A program made the position numbers and the translations under genes. This document shows, one piece after another, positions 60,377 to 64,000 of a stretch of DNA of 64,000 nt. The notes beneath the pieces were generated by a model, which was given only the letters and a program-made list of their open reading frames with translations, was not told the DNA's origin and did no database searches. Source of the DNA: Flavobacterium sp. J372 (GTDB taxonomy: Bacteria > Bacteroidota > Bacteroidia > Flavobacteriales > Flavobacteriaceae). Positions within the stretch are counted from its first letter, which is position 1, and every line of letters starts with the position of its first letter. The stretch covers positions 682,001 through 746,000 of the forward strand of contig NZ_JAJOMZ010000004.1 of the NCBI RefSeq assembly GCF_024699965.1, in the 5' to 3' direction.

Positions 60377-60586
60377 TTAGTTGCAACCGCAGCCACCGCC
60401 GCTTTTACCTGCATTAGCTCCAGATGACCCTTCACGGTACGACTGAAAATTCAGTTCTGTTTTCTCAACCTTGCGGTTAGACAGCGCCATCTCGGCATCA
60501 TTTATCTTATTTTTCTGGTATTCTTTAACCTCTGCGCAAGATGCGAGCATGCAACAGAAGGCTGCACACAATAGAAACTTTTTCAT
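60377..60586 (-). CDS. DUF4266 small lipoprotein with C-terminal GGGCGCN
   Basis: 69 residues. Lipoprotein signal with lipobox LASC (Cys17), leaving a ~53-residue mature protein: a short charged helical part (EVKEYQKNKIND, AEMAL), then REGSSGANAGKSGGGCGCN at the very end. The SSGAN segment recalls, but does not match, the SGA(T/S) flavinylation signal of ApbE targets; the two terminal cysteines are an obvious redox, metal or thioether site. Encoded 2 bp after apbE. No function is established to my knowledge. Confidence 0.85.
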   Translation of the reverse strand: MKKFLLCAAFCCMLASCAEVKEYQKNKINDAEMALSNRKVEKTELNFQSYREGSSGANAGKSGGGCGCN

Positions 60587-60588
60587 AA

Positions 60589-61515
60589 TCAGTGTTTCAG
60601 GTTAATGTCTTTTGAAGTGTATAGTTTATTATGGTCGTCAATTATTATACAGTGTAACCCGGGAATCTGATTCACTAAATGCAGCCCCGCGTTTATTCCC
60701 ATAACCGATACGGGCGTAGCCATGGCATCGGCAAACTCAGCGTTTTCGCTTATTACCGTGACGCTTTTTATGCCCGTTACCGGCAGCCCTGTTTTCGGGT
60801 CTATAGTATGCGAATATTTTTTGCCGCCTATCATCACATATTTCTCATAATTGCCCGATGTTGCCACCGCCTTTCCCGAAATATCGAGGTAAGAAAACAC
60901 CTTTGCCGGGTCATCAGGATTTGAAATACCAATGCGCCACGGCTTGCCCGATGGCTGCATGCCCCATGCCGTGAGGTCTCCGCTGGCATTTACAATGCCG
61001 CTTTGTACGTTGTTTTTTATAAGCAGCCGTTTTGCCATCTCGGCAGCATAACCCTTGCCAATACCACCGAAGCCTATGCGCATGCCTTTTTGTTTCAGGA
61101 ACACCGTGCCGTTATTATTATCGAGCTCAATATTTTTAAAATTGATAAGATGAACGCTTTGCAGGGCTTCTTCTTTTGACGGAAGGGCACTCATGTTGCG
61201 GTCAAAATTCCACAGGCTTTTGTCAAGCCCGCCATACGTAATATCAAATGCACCCTGCGTAATGTTTGAAATCGCAATACTGCGCGCTATCAGTTCAAAT
61301 ACTTCCTTGTCGACTGCTACAGGCTTTATACCCGCATTAGCATTGATGAGGCTTGTCTGGCTTTTTTCGTTATAAGTAGTGAGCAGCGCTTCAATACGCC
61401 GTATCTCGTTAACAGCTGTAGTTATATATTCCCGGCCTTCAGGTTCTGAAGCTGCAACAACTGTAATGGTAAAGTTGTTGCCCATCAGCTTGAGAGACTG
61501 CGAGTAGTCGTGCAT
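60589..61515 (-). CDS. apbE: FAD:protein FMN transferase (ApbE family) without a visible signal peptide
   Basis: Attaches FMN from FAD to Ser/Thr of target proteins. 308 residues; GAFDITYGGLDKSLWNF, FGGIGKGYAAEMA, NASGDLTAWG, and YSHTIDPKTGLPV with metal-binding D and DAMATPVSVMG, all typical. Unlike most ApbE proteins it starts directly at the catalytic domain (MHDYSQSLKLMG) with no signal or lipobox, and no upstream in-frame ATG offers one. The ATG overlaps the stop of the thioredoxin-like gene (TAATG), so translation is coupled. Confidence 0.92.
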   Translation of the reverse strand: MHDYSQSLKLMGNNFTITVVAASEPEGREYITTAVNEIRRIEALLTTYNEKSQTSLINANAGIKPVAVDKEVFELIARSIAISNITQGAFDITYGGLDKSLWNFDRNMSALPSKEEALQSVHLINFKNIELDNNNGTVFLKQKGMRIGFGGIGKGYAAEMAKRLLIKNNVQSGIVNASGDLTAWGMQPSGKPWRIGISNPDDPAKVFSYLDISGKAVATSGNYEKYVMIGGKKYSHTIDPKTGLPVTGIKSVTVISENAEFADAMATPVSVMGINAGLHLVNQIPGLHCIIIDDHNKLYTSKDINLKH

Positions 61516-61954
61516 TAGTTCTTGGCTTTGCGTGCCTGGCAGATAGATTTCAGTTCAGCCACCCATTTCTCAACAGGCGCCTCAGGTTTGCCTTTCCACG
61601 ATTTTATGACCTTGCCGTCAGCATCTATAAGTAGCGTTAGCGGGAAGTTACCTTCTTTGTTATATTTGTCAGCCAGCGCTTCATTCTTTTTAGTTTGCTC
61701 CGGTGATAGCTGGTTCTTCTTTTTCGAGGGAAATCGGCGTTTACCAGTACAAGATTGTCTGCCGCAAATTTTTCGAAAGCTTCACTCTCGAAGTATTCTT
61801 TGCGGGTTTGTATACATGGCGCACACCAATCAGACCCTGAGAAATTTACAAGTATAAGTTCGTGTTTATCCCGGGCGGTTTTTTTTGCGCTTTCGAAATC
61901 AGTGCCCCATTGCAAAGGCAACACCGCAACAAGTATAAAAAGCAGCGTTTTCAT
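61515..61954 (-). CDS. periplasmic thioredoxin-like protein, apparent frameshift
   Basis: About 147 residues when the T-run at 61721-61725 is read as six bases; the 440-nt span is 3n+2. Signal sequence (MKTLLFILVAVLPLQ), then VNFSGSDWCAPCIQTRKEYF with the WCxPC redox motif, VNADFPRKKKNQLS at the repaired junction, cis-Pro region NFPLTLLIDADGK, and ending CQARKAKN. First gene of the operon with apbE, DUF4266 and DUF3570. Probably reduces a disulfide in a partner in the periplasm; the cysteine pair of the DUF4266 protein is one candidate. Confidence 0.88.
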
Positions 61955-62192
61955 AAAGGTGAATTTAATGTAAATGTAACGCAAACCCGATTACAAAATT
62001 GTTGAGCTAAAAGGTAATTTTCTTACAATGGCACAGTTTAATTTTAGTTTAAATAAATATATTGCCAGGCAATGATTCCATCTATCTTTCTTAATCAAAA
62101 CAACACCTTTTCTTAACACCTGTCCGCTGTAAGCAAATTACATTTGTAAAGCCTTTAAATTAAGGGTAATCAAAACTTTAGGATTTGTTTAC

Positions 62193-63233
62193 ATGAAGAT
62201 TCTCTATGCCATACAGGGTACCGGCAACGGCCACCTGAGCCGCGCGATGGACGTTATTCCCTGCCTGCAGAAGCACGGTGAGGTCGAAATACTGGTAAGC
62301 GGCATCCAAGGCGATCTTTCCCTGCCGTTTGAGGTAAAGTACCGCCTTAAAGGCATGAGCTTTATCTTCGGGAAGCGCGGGGGCGTAAACCTGCTCAAGA
62401 CACTGGCCAAAACCAACATCCGTAAGCTGGTGCGCGAGGTTAAAAGCCTCCCAATAGAAAAGTATGACATGGTGATAAACGATTTCGAGCCGGTGTCGGC
62501 CTGGGCCTGCTATCTCGCCAACAAGCCCTGCATTGCGCTGAGTCACCAGGCGGCCGTTATCTCACCAAACGCCCACCAGCCTGAGCACGCCGACCCTATG
62601 GGACGCTTTATCCTGCACAACTATGCCCCGGCCAGCACGCGGTATGGTTTTAATTTTCAGGGGGAGGGCGACACCATCTTTACACCTGTGATACGGCAGC
62701 AGGTGCGTGATTTGCAGGTTACAGATAAAGGCCACTATACCGTATACCTGCCGTCATATGACGATGCCCGACTGATATCGAGGCTATCTGTATTTCATGA
62801 TGTAAAGTGGGAGGTATTCTCTAAGCACAATAAGCGCCCTATGGAAATTGGCAACATCACTATACAACCTATCAACAATGAAAAGTTTATACAAAGCATG
62901 GCATCATCAACCGGAGTATTGTGCGGCGCCGGTTTTGAGACTCCGGCCGAAGCGCTGTTTTTAGGCAAGAAGCTGCTGGTTATCCCCATGAAAAACCAGT
63001 ATGAACAGCACCTTAACGCTGCCGCGCTAAAAGCTATGGGTGTGCCGGTGGTAAAAAGCCTGAAACCAAAACATTCCTCAGCAATTGCGGATTGGCTTGA
63101 AAGTAATGAGAGGATAGCCGTTGACTATCCTGACAACACGCAGGACATTATAGATATGATCATTAAAAAGCACAGCAGCGGCACATCTTTCGAAAATAAA
63201 TTACCTGTTACCCATTTTGCAGATGAAGCCTGA
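62193..63233 (+). CDS. glycosyltransferase, GT-B fold
   Basis: 346 residues. N-terminal YAIQGTGNGHLSRAMDVIP is the glycine-rich loop of MurG/UGT-like GT-B enzymes; the C-terminal half has GVLCGAGFETPAEALFLGKK and MKNQYEQHLNAAAL, the nucleotide-sugar binding region. Cytoplasmic or peripheral; donor and acceptor unknown. Overlaps the start of the GH1 gene by 11 bp, so the two are co-translated and may act on the same glycan or glycolipid. A TACATTTG -7-like element lies ~50 bp upstream. Confidence 0.85.
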   Translation: MKILYAIQGTGNGHLSRAMDVIPCLQKHGEVEILVSGIQGDLSLPFEVKYRLKGMSFIFGKRGGVNLLKTLAKTNIRKLVREVKSLPIEKYDMVINDFEPVSAWACYLANKPCIALSHQAAVISPNAHQPEHADPMGRFILHNYAPASTRYGFNFQGEGDTIFTPVIRQQVRDLQVTDKGHYTVYLPSYDDARLISRLSVFHDVKWEVFSKHNKRPMEIGNITIQPINNEKFIQSMASSTGVLCGAGFETPAEALFLGKKLLVIPMKNQYEQHLNAAALKAMGVPVVKSLKPKHSSAIADWLESNERIAVDYPDNTQDIIDMIIKKHSSGTSFENKLPVTHFADEA

Positions 63234-64000
63234 AAAGCCTGCCTTACATAAAAAAGCTTTTGGACCCCGACTTTAAATGGGGTGTTTCAACCGCTGCGTA
63301 CCAGATTGAGGGTGGGCACGATGCGCATGGCAAAGGACTTTCCATCTGGGATGTGTTTACCGCTAAGGGTAGCTGCCACGAGCGCCACCACGGCAACACT
63401 GCCTGCGATTTTTACAACCGTTATAAAGATGATGTAGCCCTTATAAATGAGCTGAACATACCCAACTTCAGGTTCTCGCTGTCGTGGTCGCGAATTATTC
63501 CCAACGGTATTGGCGAAGTAAATCCGGAAGGGATTGCTTACTACAACCGCCTGATTGACGAGTGCCTGGCAAATGGCATTGAGCCCTGGATTACGCTATA
63601 CCATTGGGACCTGCCACATGAGCTGGAGCTGAAAGGGGGGTGGGCGAACCGCGAGATAGTTGACTGGTTTGCGGAATATGTAAGAGTTTGTGCCGAAGCT
63701 TTTGGCGATCGCGTAAAATACTGGATGGTGATGAACGAGCCTATGGTGTTTACAGGGGCGGGTTATTTTATGGGCATACACGCACCAGGCAGGCGTGGAC
63801 TGGGCAATTTCCTCCCCGCGGTGCACCATGCTGTGCTGGCTATGGCAGAAGGCGGCCGTGTGCTGAAAGCGCTGTTGCCTGAAGCGGAAGTCGGCACGAC
63901 ATTCTCCGGCTCTTATATCCAGCCAAAGACCGATTCGCCAAAAGATATAATCGCAGCCCAAAGGGTTGATGCATTATTAAACCGCCTCTTCATAGAGCCA
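63223..64000 (+). CDS. GH1 beta-glucosidase, 3' end outside the window, apparent frameshift
   Basis: Starts at the ATG inside the end of the glycosyltransferase gene (MKPEKPALHKKAFGP). After that the frame changes: reading CCCC at 63265-63268 as CCC gives GPDFKWGVSTAAYQIEGG, the classic GH1 N-terminal signature. The rest is uninterrupted to the window edge: FRFSLSWSRIIPNG, ITLYHWDLPHELE, and the acid/base motif YWMVMNEPMVF (about residue 170). The nucleophile motif (ENG) lies beyond the window. No signal peptide, so probably a cytoplasmic hydrolase of beta-glycosides. Confidence 0.88.

Overview
The window looks like a chromosome segment of a flavobacterium (Bacteroidota, Flavobacteriaceae). 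The evidence is: promoters with a TTG / TAnnTTTG layout, at least eight proteins carrying type IX secretion (T9SS) C-terminal sorting domains, a single-chain glycyl-tRNA synthetase of the Bacteroidota kind, and families typical of the group (DUF4199, DUF2975 with an XRE regulator, DUF3570/DUF4266, TPR-HTH regulators). No rRNA genes, CRISPR array, transposase or prophage was seen; one tRNA gene (Leu, CAA) is present.

Layout. 1-6.9 kb: housekeeping and envelope genes (Ig-like lipoprotein, comF, glyS, TonB-C protein, thiL, SH3-like lipoprotein, DinB protein). 6.9-9.4 kb: a small AT-rich accessory island with two ~100-bp repeats ending in a boxA-like sequence, an orphan antitoxin, a Cys-rich small protein and an anti-phage dCTP/dCMP deaminase. 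9.5-11.5 kb: lepA with a long GC-rich leader. 11.6-18.1 kb: two T9SS proteins, one a ~1,875-residue Ig-repeat surface protein. 18.8-23.6 kb: dusB, two small secreted proteins, a MATE exporter, and a DUF2975/HTH pair. 23.7-29.8 kb: biotin genes bioF, bioD, bioA, with a SET-domain protein and a ketosynthase-like protein following; bioB lies 18 kb away at 46-47 kb. 29.8-42.2 kb: three giant tandem T9SS proteins sharing one C-terminal module with the 12.5-18.1 kb protein. 42.6-50.1 kb: a TPR/HTH regulator, recX, a JmjC-type cupin, bioB, a DUF4199 protein, a vitamin-K-carboxylase-like membrane protein and ribF. 50.3-57.2 kb: a T9SS metallopeptidase, pth, and a T9SS type B protein. 57.3-59.1 kb: rplY, prs and tRNA-Leu. 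59.2-62 kb: a four-gene operon of thioredoxin-like protein, ApbE, DUF4266 lipoprotein and DUF3570 outer-membrane protein. 62.2-64 kb: a glycosyltransferase and the 5' part of a GH1 glycosidase.

The most promising uncharacterised systems are (i) the Trx-ApbE-DUF4266-DUF3570 operon, (ii) the family of giant T9SS proteins with exchangeable N-terminal heads on a constant ~450-residue C-terminal module, and (iii) the small defence island with its rrn-leader-like repeats.

A caution for readers: nine genes, several of them housekeeping genes (lepA, dusB, pth), carry single-base frameshifts, almost all at mononucleotide runs. They look like sequencing or consensus errors rather than pseudogenes, and I give the reconstructed gene span for each.
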